A stretch of 64,000 bases of DNA from Nitrospira sp. (GTDB lineage: Bacteria; Nitrospirota; Nitrospiria; Nitrospirales; Nitrospiraceae): positions 3,935,237 to 3,999,236 of the forward strand of contig CP126123.1 of the NCBI GenBank assembly GCA_030123605.1. The letters run 5' to 3'. Positions 36,972-45,820 of the stretch are shown here, in pieces. A model generated the notes under the pieces. The model ran no database searches and had not been told where the DNA came from. It saw only the letters and a program-made list of their open reading frames with translations. The position numbers and the translations under genes were made by a program. Positions within the stretch are counted from its first letter, which is position 1; the number at the start of each line of letters is the position of its first letter.

Positions 36972-38469
36972 GGCGTACCTCTTGTTGTACGTGGTCGGTA
37001 TGGCTGTCGGCAGTCCATAAGTGCTGGGCCGCATAAGCGCGCCATGGCCGCCAGGCCTCTGCGCGCCGGAGAAGTTGGGGCGCTGTGGGCGCTTGTCCCG
37101 CGAGGCGCGCGGCACCTCGCAAGATGCCCAGGTCGGTCGCCGGAAACGCATCCGGTTCATGCAGGGCGCGCAGGGCGATGTACTGAGCAGTCCATTCTCC
37201 GATCCCGCGAATGGCGCGGAGTTGCGCGACATTGTCCTCGATCGACCCCTGCGGCGAGAAGAGGCGCGGATTGTCAACCGTTGCTTGGGCCAGCGCCTTC
37301 ACCGTGGCCCGGCGCGTTGCGGGCATGCCGAGGGAGCTCAGGTCGGCCGTGGCCAGGCAGTGGACGGAAGGAAAGGTTCTAGTGAGACGGGGATCCTCGG
37401 CACAAGGAATCGTTTCGCCGAATCGGAGGACGAGTTTTCCGCCCAACCGCCGAGCGGCTTCGACCGTGACCTGTTGTCCCAATACGGCACGAACTGCGAC
37501 TTCAAACCCATCCCAACAGCCGGGGTTGCGCAGTCCCGGGCGGGAGGCAATCAAGGGAGCGAGCGTCCGGTCCTTGGCCAAATGCATGGTAATCCTGTCG
37601 ATGTCCGCTCCGACGTCGAACAGGTGCCGGATGCAGGTGACGATCGTTTGCAACACGCGGACCGACGGAAAGCGGATGGTGGCCAGCAGTGATTGCTGCC
37701 CCGGCACATGCGCGACTGCGACGGTACCCTGGATTCCTTCATGCGACAGGCTGCGCCGATAGACGCCGTCTTCGACGACCTCCATGCCTTCGATGGCCCG
37801 CGCGCGCAGATAGTCCAACATGGCTTCCCAATCGTAGGGAGGTCGATAGGGAATGTGCAGCATGATCGAAGCTTCAGCAGGAGCATCTGCTGCGGAGCGC
37901 ATGGTGCGGCGACGTAATTCGCTGGGTGGTCGGTGGTAGAGAGTGCGGAAGGCATCGTTGAATCGGCGCACGCTGCCGAATCCACCGGCCATGGCCACGT
38001 CGGCCATCGAGAGGCTGGTGTCATGAATCAACTGTTTTGCGAAGAGCAGGCGTCGCGTTTGGGCGACCGCGATCGGCGAGGCGCCGAGGTGCCGGTCGAA
38101 GAGCCGTCGTAACTGGCGTGTACCCATCCCGACATGCGCGGCGAGCGCGTCGATTGATCCGCCTTCCCGATCGAGAAAACCGTCGGCGATCAGCGCCAGG
38201 GCGCGAGAGACCGTGTTCGACGTGCCTCGCCAGCAGGCCAATTCGGGTGAGATTTCCGGGCGGCAGCGCAGGCAGGCGCGGAACCCCGCCGCCTGGGCGG
38301 TGGCGCTGCTGGAGAAAAATCTGCAGTGCTCCCGCTTGGGCGTGCGTGCCGGACAGATCGGGCGGCAATAGATTCCGGTGGAGACCACGCCCACGAACAG
38401 GCGGCCGTCGAAACGCGCATCACGCGTCTGGAGGGCGCGGTAGCAACGATCAGGGTCGAGAGGTTGCAT
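36901..38469 (-). CDS. Ada-type regulator fused to AlkA DNA glycosylase
   Basis: 522 residues from ATG 38469, placed right before the conserved RCYRALQTRDARFDG. Order: (1) Ada N-terminal zinc domain, about 5-75, with GIYCRPICPAR and CLRCRPE supplying four cysteines, one of which accepts methyl groups from phosphotriesters; (2) AraC-type helix-turn-helix, about 85-180; (3) AlkA N-terminal domain and HhH glycosylase, about 200-490, with the hairpin IRGIGEWTAQYIALRAL and catalytic Asp in FPATDLG. It senses alkylation and excises 3-methyladenine. About 25 residues after the usual end (AAQHLW) run into ogt. Likely autoregulated. Confidence 0.92.
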   Translation of the reverse strand: MQPLDPDRCYRALQTRDARFDGRLFVGVVSTGIYCRPICPARTPKREHCRFFSSSATAQAAGFRACLRCRPEISPELACWRGTSNTVSRALALIADGFLDREGGSIDALAAHVGMGTRQLRRLFDRHLGASPIAVAQTRRLLFAKQLIHDTSLSMADVAMAGGFGSVRRFNDAFRTLYHRPPSELRRRTMRSAADAPAEASIMLHIPYRPPYDWEAMLDYLRARAIEGMEVVEDGVYRRSLSHEGIQGTVAVAHVPGQQSLLATIRFPSVRVLQTIVTCIRHLFDVGADIDRITMHLAKDRTLAPLIASRPGLRNPGCWDGFEVAVRAVLGQQVTVEAARRLGGKLVLRFGETIPCAEDPRLTRTFPSVHCLATADLSSLGMPATRRATVKALAQATVDNPRLFSPQGSIEDNVAQLRAIRGIGEWTAQYIALRALHEPDAFPATDLGILRGAARLAGQAPTAPQLLRRAEAWRPWRAYAAQHLWTADSHTDHVQQEVRHARSTSAADRNTRDTDRQVGGHL

Positions 38470-38809
38470 GGACGGTACTTTGCCATATTCGACGGAGAAA
38501 TTCCGGCCATTTTCGGACGCGACCATACCTCATGACCGATCTTGTCACGAGCCTTCAGGTCCGCCAGCCGATATCGCATTTCGACGAGTCGGGTAGGACA
38601 AGATTCGAATCCGCTCACCTACGACCACTATTGGTGACGTGCCTGCCATGTTGAGAGGAAAAAAGCCTACCTTACCACTGCTCTTTTCTTGGAGGTTCGT
38701 CTGTTCGAGGGGCCTGGCTTGCGAGGCGTGAACGGTAGAGGGCGCAGGTTGCCCAGGACGTTTCGGTCGGGCGATCAATTGCTGCTAAAGGTATGGAGGA
38801 AGAAATGAA
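38470..38809. other. 340-bp gap, no intact gene seen
   Basis: It holds the upstream region of the minus-strand Ada-AlkA gene and the 5' side of the broken plus-strand gene. GATTCGAATCC near 38602-38612 resembles a tRNA T-loop but no cloverleaf can be drawn. GGAGGAAGAAATGAATTGG at 38794 looks like a ribosome site with ATG, but that frame stops after 17 codons. Confidence 0.4.
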
Positions 38810-39384
38810 TTGGCTCGAACAAGGTTTTCCAGCTCCAATTTTCAGCCAGCCGGTTTGATTGATGACCAGGAGGAGGCGAATCCATCTAGTCAGGTTGTGA
38901 GCCTATCCAGGTCGAACACCAGGCGGGTGACTTGGAGTAGTGGTGACAACGCGAATTGGTTGAGCGCCTCTCCTGCATCCGGGACGATGACGACCTCGGC
39001 ACAGGTGGTAGTGACGGTCAATACCAGCGGATTGGCGGCCGGTACCTACAACGGGAACGTGACGATTGCGCTCAGGGGGGAGGAAACGTATCCGTTCCTG
39101 TCACGCTCACGGTCGCTCCGACTTCGTCGGAGACTGCAGGTGGAACGAGCACGACAGCGACGTTGTCGTGGAATGCCAACATCGAGAGCGACCTTGCCGG
39201 ATACAGGGTTTATGTGGGTACCTCCTCGGGGCTCTATGGTTCACCGATCGACGTGGGAAAAGCGATGGCTTATGCGATGGCGAACCTGAAGGTTGGAATT
39301 ACCTACTATTCCGCAGTCACGGCGTACGATACGAGCGGAAACGAGAGTCTCCATTCGAGCGAAGTCAGCAAGAGTGTGTATTGA
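38810..39384 (+). pseudogene. Broken BACON/fibronectin-III surface protein gene
   Basis: Two frames together make one protein. The first (38810 to about 39078) encodes a BACON-like domain: VTWSSGDNANWLSASPASGT, VVVTVNTSGLAAGTYNGNV. At the G6 run 39075-39080 the sense shifts to the next frame, where GGNVSVPVTLTVAP completes the domain and a fibronectin-III domain follows (ATLSWNANIESDLAGYRVYVG to SLHSSEVSKSVY), ending in a stop at 39382-39384. One extra G would restore the frame. The 5' end lacks a signal peptide and a credible start, so it is also truncated there. Such proteins are normally secreted adhesins or carbohydrate binders. Confidence 0.68.
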
Positions 39385-39424
39385 CCTTACGTGTCATACA
39401 CCAGGAAGAGTGAAGCCGGAAGCG

Positions 39425-40366
39425 TTAGTGCGCCGCCGTCTTGGCCTTTGCCATCATCTTGCAATAGGAGCAGGTGTCGGCGGTGGTGGGCTGTCCGCAG
39501 GAAGGACAGGGATGGAGGGTCCGTTGATCTTTTGCAGCCATGGATTCAGGCGCTGACTCCGATTTGGCTTGCTTGTCCAGGAACCCCCAGTAGAAACGCT
39601 GCTTCGTGCCGGGCGATTCCGTTTCCAGCCGATTGAGGACTTCCTTGTACAGAAGCATCTTCGAGCCTTTCGCCATGGGACATTCCTCTACGATATAGTC
39701 GATGCGATTGAGGACCGCATAGGCGGCGATTTCCCGTTCGGACAGCCGACAGAGCGGCTTCACCTTTTTGGCGAAACCCTCGACGGAGGCGGGGAGGGCC
39801 GGGCCCTGCTTGTCCAGATATTCCTCCTGCCAGTGCAAGACGTTGCCCAACAGGCGTGCCGCTTCATCATCGAGGTTGTGGCCGGTAGCCATCACGTCGT
39901 AGTCGTGCTCCACCGCCGCACGATTGAATTGATAACGTTTGATGGTCCCGCAAGTCGAGCAGGTCGGGCGGTGAAGGACGGTGGCCAGTTCACGAATGCC
40001 TGCGCCTGCCTCCTGCTCGACCACATGGACCAGCAGGGTGGCGCCATGAGCGGCAGCGACCGTGTCGGCATAGAGCCGGACTTTTCGATGGGATTCTTCG
40101 GAGTAGCCGCCGATGCCGAGGTTCACGTACAGCGCGTCGGCGCGGTAGCCGAGTTTCAGCAGGATGTGCCAGAGGGCCAGGCTGTCCTTGCCGCCGGAGA
40201 CCGCCACGAGGATACGATCTTCCGGGGTGAACATCTTGTGCGACTTGACGGCGCGCGCCACCTGTTCGTGCACGAAGGTCGTGAAGCAGCCTTTACAAAA
40301 GGCGGCATTATGCCGGGGCAGACCGATCACGGCCTTGGTACTGGTCGGGCACTTGGTGCAATTCAT
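39425..40366 (-). CDS. TtuA-like tRNA 2-thiolation enzyme
   Basis: 313 residues. Adenylates a tRNA uridine (or cytidine) and replaces oxygen by sulfur. Order: N-terminal zinc finger CTKC...FCKGC (residues 3-26), PP-loop AVSGGKDSLALW near 54, the CSTC pair plus a distant Cys in EECPMAKGSK that bind an iron-sulfur cluster in TtuA, and a C-terminal zinc finger CPSC...CSYC. This four-part layout separates TtuA/CTU1 enzymes from TtcA and TilS. The gene just upstream in the operon encodes a ubiquitin-like carrier, the expected sulfur donor. Closest known role: 2-thiolation of T54 in thermophile tRNAs or wobble U34. Confidence 0.88.
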   Translation of the reverse strand: MNCTKCPTSTKAVIGLPRHNAAFCKGCFTTFVHEQVARAVKSHKMFTPEDRILVAVSGGKDSLALWHILLKLGYRADALYVNLGIGGYSEESHRKVRLYADTVAAAHGATLLVHVVEQEAGAGIRELATVLHRPTCSTCGTIKRYQFNRAAVEHDYDVMATGHNLDDEAARLLGNVLHWQEEYLDKQGPALPASVEGFAKKVKPLCRLSEREIAAYAVLNRIDYIVEECPMAKGSKMLLYKEVLNRLETESPGTKQRFYWGFLDKQAKSESAPESMAAKDQRTLHPCPSCGQPTTADTCSYCKMMAKAKTAAH

Positions 40367-40374
40367 AGCTTAGG

Positions 40375-40413
40375 CAATGCTGAATTGCCCGGGTCATTCA
40401 TAATTCAGAATTA
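40375..40413. repeat. AT-rich intergenic repeat copy R1
   Basis: The gap between the carrier gene and ttuA consists of GAATT/CATTC words around a CCCGGG centre (AATGCTGAATTGCCCGGG, then TCATTCATAATTCAG). It covers the last four codons and stop of the carrier gene. Related in word content to R2 and R3. Confidence 0.45.
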
Positions 40414-40613
40414 GCTCGTGCTCCCCCCGAGATCACCGGACGGATCTCGATCCGATCGGCGTCGGCCAGCATTTCATCTTCCGTCACGAGTTCGTCGCCT
40501 CGGATCACCAGATGCGCTTCGACGACCAGATTCAGTTCGCGCAGCAATTCCTTCGTGCGCTTGGGGCCCTTGATTTCGACCTGGCGAGTAGGATGGCTGA
40601 GTTGCACGATCAT
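40398..40613 (-). CDS. Ubiquitin-like sulfur carrier (ThiS/MoaD/TtuB type) with tail after Gly-Gly
   Basis: 71 residues from ATG 40613; a TTG at 40649 would add 12 residues. The protein has the beta-grasp pattern of ThiS/MoaD/TtuB: MIVQLSHPTRQVEIKG, KELLRELNLVVEAHLVIRGDELVTEDE, DADRIEIRPVISGG. The Gly63-Gly64 pair is normally the C-terminus that becomes a thiocarboxylate, but here ARANSEL follows. The carrier would need trimming, or the tail is a recent change: its last codons lie in repeat R1. Located directly before ttuA on the same strand, so it is the probable sulfur donor for tRNA thiolation. Confidence 0.82.
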   Translation of the reverse strand: MIVQLSHPTRQVEIKGPKRTKELLRELNLVVEAHLVIRGDELVTEDEMLADADRIEIRPVISGGARANSEL

Positions 40614-40680
40614 GCGGCGATGATACGGCTGACTCAGGCGAGATTGCAAACGGTTCGGGGAGGGCCTGCCGGATGAACGG

Positions 40681-41682
40681 TCAGATCACCGCGTCTCTGA
40701 GGGCCTTTGCCGCTTCTTCCGGCGAGACCGGGTTGATGTAAAACCCGGTGCCCCATTCGAATCCGGCCACCTGGGTGAGTTTCGGGATGATTTCCATGTG
40801 CCAGTGGTAAAAGTCCCCGGTCTTTTCGTGCAGCGGCGAGCTGTGCAGCATGAAGTTATAGGCCGGGCGCGCCAGCACTCTGTCCATCCGCCGCAGAGCT
40901 TCACAGAGCACCGGCGCCAGAAATTCGAATTGAGCCCGCTGGCTTTCCTCGAAATGCCCTGCATGGCGCTTGGGGAGAATCCACATTTCGAACGGGAAAC
41001 GCGGCGCATAGGGGGTGAGGCAGAGGAATTCCGGATTTTCCAACACTACACGCGTGCCCTCCGTCGATTCCTGCCGCAGGATGTCGCAGTAGATGCAGCG
41101 TTCCTTCTGTTGAAAGTGTCGGCGGCAACCGTCGATCTCGTCGAGGACGCTGGTGGGGACGACCGGCAAGGCGATGAGTTGGGAATGGCTGTGTTCCAGC
41201 GTCGCTCCCGCTGTCGCGCCGTGATTCTTAAAAATCAAAATGTACCGCAGCCGGAGGTCTTTCTTGAGATCCAGAATCCGGTCACGGTAGGCCCACAACA
41301 CGTCTTCCACCCGCTTGGCCGGCAGATCGGCGAGGCTGTCCTTATGGTTGGTGGTTTCGATGATGACTTCATGGGCGCCGATCCCGTTCATGCGGTCATA
41401 GAGGCCGTGGCCTTCCCTCCCCATGTCACCCTCTACCTGCAGGGCGGGAAACTTGTTGGGAATCACCCGCACGGTCCAATTGGGACTGTTGGGCTCCGAG
41501 GCCTGCGGACGGTAGGCGAGAATCTCCTTCGGGGTCAGCCGTTCCTGGCCCGGACAAAACGGACACATAGAGGAGGAAGGAAGCGGCAAGGACGGCTGCA
41601 ACAGGTCTTGAGGCCGTCCGCTGCGTTCGGTCGACACGATCACCCAGCGGCCGACGATCGGGTCTCTTCTCAGTTCAGGCAT
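40681..41682 (-). CDS. galT: Galactose-1-phosphate uridylyltransferase
   Basis: 333 residues from ATG 41682 with GGAG six bases ahead. Exchanges UMP between UDP-glucose and galactose-1-phosphate (Leloir pathway). Motifs: ELRRDPIVGRWVIV at the start, CPFCPG zinc site, IPNKFPAL, HEVIIET, the nucleophile region ATLEHSHSQLIALP near residue 167 (HSH instead of the HPH of E. coli GalT), and a second HIT-like half with FYHWHMEIIPKL. It is cotranscribed with the GH57 enzyme upstream, suggesting glycogen or galactoside handling. Confidence 0.93.
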   Translation of the reverse strand: MPELRRDPIVGRWVIVSTERSGRPQDLLQPSLPLPSSSMCPFCPGQERLTPKEILAYRPQASEPNSPNWTVRVIPNKFPALQVEGDMGREGHGLYDRMNGIGAHEVIIETTNHKDSLADLPAKRVEDVLWAYRDRILDLKKDLRLRYILIFKNHGATAGATLEHSHSQLIALPVVPTSVLDEIDGCRRHFQQKERCIYCDILRQESTEGTRVVLENPEFLCLTPYAPRFPFEMWILPKRHAGHFEESQRAQFEFLAPVLCEALRRMDRVLARPAYNFMLHSSPLHEKTGDFYHWHMEIIPKLTQVAGFEWGTGFYINPVSPEEAAKALRDAVI

Positions 41683-41701
41683 GTAGACTCCTGGCATTGC
41701 C

Positions 41702-41799
41702 AATGATGAATGATGAATGTCGAATGTCTAATGATAGGTTGAAACGAATGATGCGAAATTTCTCTGCAGTCATCATTCAGAACTCATCATTCGGCATTC
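41702..41799. repeat. AT-rich intergenic inverted repeat R2
   Basis: Left arm 41702-41727 (AATGATGAATGATGAATG...) and right arm 41770-41799 (TCATCATTCAGAACTCATC...) are imperfect inverted copies built of GAATGATGAAT words, with about 42 unrelated bases between. The element fills the gap between GH57 and galT, two minus-strand neighbours. Base composition is clearly more AT-rich than the flanks. Confidence 0.65.
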
Positions 41800-41803
41800 T
41801 CGG

Positions 41804-44008
41804 TCATACTCGCCACATCGTGGCTTCGAATTCATCTCCCGGTCGGTTGAAGGTGACCGGATTGTGATGAGGATATCGTGCAATTTCCATCTGCTGTTCC
41901 GACACCGTGATCGTCAACCGTAATGCACTTCCGATGTCGATTTCCAGATCCTTGAACGGTACGGCCAGTTCCAGGATTTTTCGTCTGCACACCGTGCTGT
42001 AGGATCCGACGTCACGATAGGCGCCGGACTCGTCCGCGCGGGCAAGCAGGAACGTATCGGTTCCGGCCGGCGCGAGGGCGAACGACAGCTTGTATTGCTG
42101 GATGCCCGATCCAATGTGCAGGTGTACGGTACACTGTTCCTGGCGTGTCTGGGACCGTTCATCGGGATCCAGCCGGAGGTACAGGCACTCTTGATCGAAG
42201 CCGAAGAAAATCGCCGTGAAGAGTCCCTCGGATTTCCACATCGCTCCCAGCGGCGGGGTGGGGTTGACGGTGCCGGCTCCGCGCCATTCGAAAAAATTGG
42301 ACACGGCGCCGTCGAGGGTCGGGTGAATGAAGGCCAGCGGGAGTTGCACCAGATCCAGTTCCTGGGACGTGCGGGCTTCCACCAACGGTTGATTCAAGAT
42401 GTCGGGCGGCGTCATCCCGGCGTAAGTCCAGACATTGCGGAGGTGGGTGCGAAAGAGGCGATCGAATTCCTGTTTGTAGTCGGTATCGAAGTCGTCGCCG
42501 TACCACCAAAACCAATCGCTCCCTTCGGCGGCATAGAGCTCATTCCAGGCCGCGCGCGCCTGCTCCGGCGTCAACGACGGTGTCAGCTCGACCAGCCGCG
42601 ACCTGGTATGTTGCAGGAGGTCCCAGCCGCGATTATCTTCCCGGTGGCCGATCCAGATTTTGAAGTCCTGGTTGATCCAAGAGCCGGAATGCAGATGGTC
42701 GAGGCGTTGAGTCGGCGGGACCGCCTCCAGGGCTCGACCGACCGTCTCCATCCGGATATGGATGTCATGGCCGATGTGGAGTCCATCCTGTTTGAAGGCG
42801 CGAAACAGCAGCGAAAGAAACCGTTCGCCGCCGTCATGGTAATGTTCCCAGGGATTCTCGCCGTCCAGGATTACGGCGATGAGGCCTCGTTCCAGGGGAA
42901 TATCGTGGGCGAGGCCTCGGATCCGCCTGAGGACGTCGTCTGCCGCGGATTCCGGGGTGGTCTTGTGGTAGACGAAGCCGAATGCGTCGGAGATATCCCG
43001 ATCGCGGAACAATATCGTGAGCGGTTGATCAGGGGCACCGACGGCGTAGGGCTGATACAGATGGTACTGACGATTCCAGCCCTGGTTCGTCGTCTGGAGC
43101 GAGCGGTAGAGGATGCCCTCGTCCGTCGCCAACCAGCGGATTCCTGCCTTCGCCGCCATCGGCAGCAGCTCCGGACAGACCGACCCCTCCGACGGCCAGA
43201 GTCCGACAGGGGGCCGGCCGAACGTCTTGGTATGGTACTCGACGGCGCGTTGCACCTGTGCCTCCGCGTCAGCCGGGGCGTGAAATCGCGCCGGAAGAGG
43301 CAGGTCCGGCCTGGCTCGGCGGGTGAATTCCGTGTCGATGATCAGAGGCAGGATCGGGTGAAAGAACGGGGTGGTGGTCAGTTCGATTTGCCCGCGTTCT
43401 TGGAGCGCCCTGTACATCGGGACGATGCGCCTGATCGCTTCTTGCTGCAGGGACAGGACTTCTTGTTTGTCCTCTTCCGTGAATCCGCGATTCTTATCGC
43501 GCAGCTCGACCAAGCGTGGAAATTGTTGCAGGCTGCCGTACCCGAACCAGGCCAGGTTGTGCCATACCTGGAGGTCGAGGAATTCCTGGGTGGAAAACTG
43601 TTTGGCCAGACGATCCAGATCGCGGCCCTGCACGTCGATGCCGCGCTTCACCAGCAGTTCCTGGTAACGGGGAAAGGGGCGTACCATGGTGGCCCAGTTC
43701 GCCGAGAAAAAATGGCGGATGAGAAACGCCTTTTCCTCCGGAGTGAGATCCGCGGCCGGCTGTTGCGCATATTCCAGAAAGAGGTCGCGGACGCGGCCGG
43801 TGGAAAATTCTTCGAGCTGGAGCAGAAGCGAAGGGGTGAAGTTAAACGTGGAACGCGCCTGCGGGAACTTGTCGAGCAGGAAGGCCATGTCGTAATAGGC
43901 CTTCGTGGCGTGCAAACGGACCCAAGGCATACTGGCGGAACCGGTGACCGGATCCGTATAGTACGGTTGGTGCATGTGCCAGAGGAAGCAGAGCTGGATG
44001 GTCTTCAT
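41804..44008 (-). CDS. Glycoside hydrolase family 57 protein
   Basis: 734 residues. GH57 enzymes act on alpha-glucans (amylase, 4-alpha-glucanotransferase, branching). Conserved regions are visible: FLWHMHQPYYTDP (residues 9-20), the acidic region GLWPSEGSVCPE with likely nucleophile Glu274, the region VILDGENPWEHY (about 379-389) with Asp382, and the SAGMTPPD-like helical part. The last about 170 residues form a beta-rich C-terminal domain. The mixture of residues fits the GH57 subgroup found next to glycogen genes. It heads the group with galT. A cytoplasmic protein: no signal peptide. Confidence 0.88.
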   Translation of the reverse strand: MKTIQLCFLWHMHQPYYTDPVTGSASMPWVRLHATKAYYDMAFLLDKFPQARSTFNFTPSLLLQLEEFSTGRVRDLFLEYAQQPAADLTPEEKAFLIRHFFSANWATMVRPFPRYQELLVKRGIDVQGRDLDRLAKQFSTQEFLDLQVWHNLAWFGYGSLQQFPRLVELRDKNRGFTEEDKQEVLSLQQEAIRRIVPMYRALQERGQIELTTTPFFHPILPLIIDTEFTRRARPDLPLPARFHAPADAEAQVQRAVEYHTKTFGRPPVGLWPSEGSVCPELLPMAAKAGIRWLATDEGILYRSLQTTNQGWNRQYHLYQPYAVGAPDQPLTILFRDRDISDAFGFVYHKTTPESAADDVLRRIRGLAHDIPLERGLIAVILDGENPWEHYHDGGERFLSLLFRAFKQDGLHIGHDIHIRMETVGRALEAVPPTQRLDHLHSGSWINQDFKIWIGHREDNRGWDLLQHTRSRLVELTPSLTPEQARAAWNELYAAEGSDWFWWYGDDFDTDYKQEFDRLFRTHLRNVWTYAGMTPPDILNQPLVEARTSQELDLVQLPLAFIHPTLDGAVSNFFEWRGAGTVNPTPPLGAMWKSEGLFTAIFFGFDQECLYLRLDPDERSQTRQEQCTVHLHIGSGIQQYKLSFALAPAGTDTFLLARADESGAYRDVGSYSTVCRRKILELAVPFKDLEIDIGSALRLTITVSEQQMEIARYPHHNPVTFNRPGDEFEATMWRV

Positions 44009-44165
44009 CGGGAAGTTTCTTGCAGACTCGTGGTCAGTATGTCATAGGGGTAGGAGGGTTGCAACGAACAAACGGCATTGTCCCTTGCCGGAATCGTCGG
44101 TACGGCAACGGCGTCGCCGTTCGGTGACGAGGGTCGGTTCTCCGAAGCGTGAGGAGTCGCGAACG

Positions 44166-44624
44166 ATGGCATCGGATCAGATTGTTTCGACCGGCCTGCG
44201 GATGGAGTCGTTCCATAGGCTTCGCTCGATTGTGCGATATTGGGGTCCGGTGTGGCTGTATGCCGCGTTGATTTTCGGAGGGTCATCCGTTTCGACCCCG
44301 CCGGAAGTCATTGCCTCCGTCCTCAAGGAAATTTCCGATAAGCTGTTGCACCTCTGTGAGTACGGCATTCTCGGTGTATTGAGTTATCGGGCTTGCCGCC
44401 ACGCGGCAGGACCGTGGGTGGCGCGGCATGCCGTCATGACGGCGGTGGTCGGCAGTGCCCTCTACGGCCTCACGGATGAAGTGCACCAACTGTATGTGCC
44501 GTTTCGCCAAGCGGACCCGTTCGATCTCATTGCCGATATGGCCGGAGCGTTGCTGGGAGCTTGGATCTGGCGTCGGCTGGAGCAGCGTGCCCTGTCGCGC
44601 CCTCTCCTCCGTCCAGGAGCCTAG
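44166..44624 (+). CDS. VanZ-like membrane protein
   Basis: 152 residues from ATG 44166 (GGAG ten bases before); ATG 44202 is an alternative. Four hydrophobic helices with the VanZ-family pattern: YAALIFGGSSVS, KLLHLCEYGILGVLSYRA, and the signature ALYGLTDEVHQLYVPFRQADPFDLIADMAGALLGAW. The DE-HQ-F-P-x-R-x-x-x-x-D-x-x-A-D motif is complete. Family roles range from teicoplanin resistance to phospholipid or envelope functions; none can be assigned. It stands alone on the plus strand. Confidence 0.85.
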   Translation: MASDQIVSTGLRMESFHRLRSIVRYWGPVWLYAALIFGGSSVSTPPEVIASVLKEISDKLLHLCEYGILGVLSYRACRHAAGPWVARHAVMTAVVGSALYGLTDEVHQLYVPFRQADPFDLIADMAGALLGAWIWRRLEQRALSRPLLRPGA

Positions 44625-44709
44625 CCTGGTCATTTCATCGGCGCTTCCCTGCCGAAGGTTCTCCTTCCCATCTGTCCGACCATGCTCACAGTCGATTGGT
44701 CAACCACCC

Positions 44710-45681
44710 TTACCACGCGTAGGCTTCCGGTGCGGCCCCTCCCGGGCCGGGAAAGATCTCGTCCAGCGTCTTGAGCGTCTCTTGCGTCAACCTCAACTCC
44801 AGACTCTGCAGGGCGTCGGTCAGTTGCCCCAACGTGCGGGGTCCGATGATGGGGGCGGTGACCGCCGGTCGGTGCAGCAGCCAGGCAAGAGCGACGGCGG
44901 CCGGCGTGACCTCCAAGGTTGCGCAGAGCCGCTCATAGGCTTCAAGCTTTCCGCGATGGGTTTCGATATCCTTGCGGACCTCCTCGGTCGCCCGCCGACC
45001 GGTCGAGCCTGTGTTCACTGCGCCACCGAGGAGGCCGCGCGCCAGGGGGCTCCAGGGAATGAGACCGATTCCATAGGCTTGGCAGGCAGGGATCACCTCC
45101 AACTCAACGGTCCGTTCGAGAAGATTGTAGAGGCTCTGTTCGGAGATGAGGCCCAGGAAACGGCGAGACTTGGCGAGTTCCTGCGCCTGCGCGATGTGCC
45201 AGCCGGCGAAGTTGCTGCTGCCGATGTAGAGCACCTTGCCCTCGCGACAGAGCTGCTCCATGGTCTGCCAGATTTCTTCCCAGGGACAATCACGATCGAT
45301 GTGATGCATCTGATAGAGGTCGAGATGGTCCGTTTGCAAGCGCCGCAGACTGGCTTCGCAGGCTTGCTTGATATGCAGCGCCGACAGGCGCGATTGGTTG
45401 GGCCAGTCGCCCATGCGCCCGTAGACCTTGGTGGCCAGCACGACCTTGTCTCGTCTGCCGCCGCCTTGGGCCAACCAACGGCCGACGATCTGTTCCGTCA
45501 CACCTTCGCCGACTTTCCACCCGTAGACGTTGGCGCTGTCGAAAAAGTTGATGCCCGCTTCGAGCGCCTGGTCCATGATGCGAAAGCTGTCGGCTTCGGA
45601 CGTGTAGGGTCCGAAATTCATCGTGCCGAGGCAGAGACGGCTGACCCGTATTCCTGCGCGACCGAGGTGGACGTAGTGCAT
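44710..45681 (-). CDS. Aldo/keto reductase
   Basis: 323 residues from ATG 45681, with GGAGG eight bases ahead; 34 extra in-frame codons upstream lack a ribosome site. NADPH-dependent oxidoreductase with a TIM barrel. Motifs: MHYVHLGRAGIRVSRLCLGTMNFG, FFDSANVYG with catalytic Asp/Tyr, KVVLATKV with the Lys, DLYQMHHID with the His, and the phosphate-binding PIIGPRTLGQL. It matches the AKR subgroup of general stress or YajO/Tas-type reductases; substrate unknown. Convergent with the VanZ-like gene. Confidence 0.9.
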   Translation of the reverse strand: MHYVHLGRAGIRVSRLCLGTMNFGPYTSEADSFRIMDQALEAGINFFDSANVYGWKVGEGVTEQIVGRWLAQGGGRRDKVVLATKVYGRMGDWPNQSRLSALHIKQACEASLRRLQTDHLDLYQMHHIDRDCPWEEIWQTMEQLCREGKVLYIGSSNFAGWHIAQAQELAKSRRFLGLISEQSLYNLLERTVELEVIPACQAYGIGLIPWSPLARGLLGGAVNTGSTGRRATEEVRKDIETHRGKLEAYERLCATLEVTPAAVALAWLLHRPAVTAPIIGPRTLGQLTDALQSLELRLTQETLKTLDEIFPGPGGAAPEAYAW

Positions 45682-45820
45682 ACGCGCCTCCTGCGAATAG
45701 ATGCGACAGGATACCGGCTCACGGTGGGGACTGACAACCGCATGGGGTGCGGCGGCGCGCAGGAGCGGGGAGCATGATGTCATGGGTTGTGCGGTGGACC
45801 GTGCAACAGGTGACTTTCTG

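Noticed and set aside
38590-38630. tRNA-like T-loop (GATTCGAATCC)
   Set aside because: No matching acceptor, D or anticodon stems could be drawn on either strand.
42095-44047. Plus-strand open frame of 650 codons
   Set aside because: Exactly antisense to the GH57 gene, Arg/Gly/Asp-rich without any motif; a codon-bias shadow.
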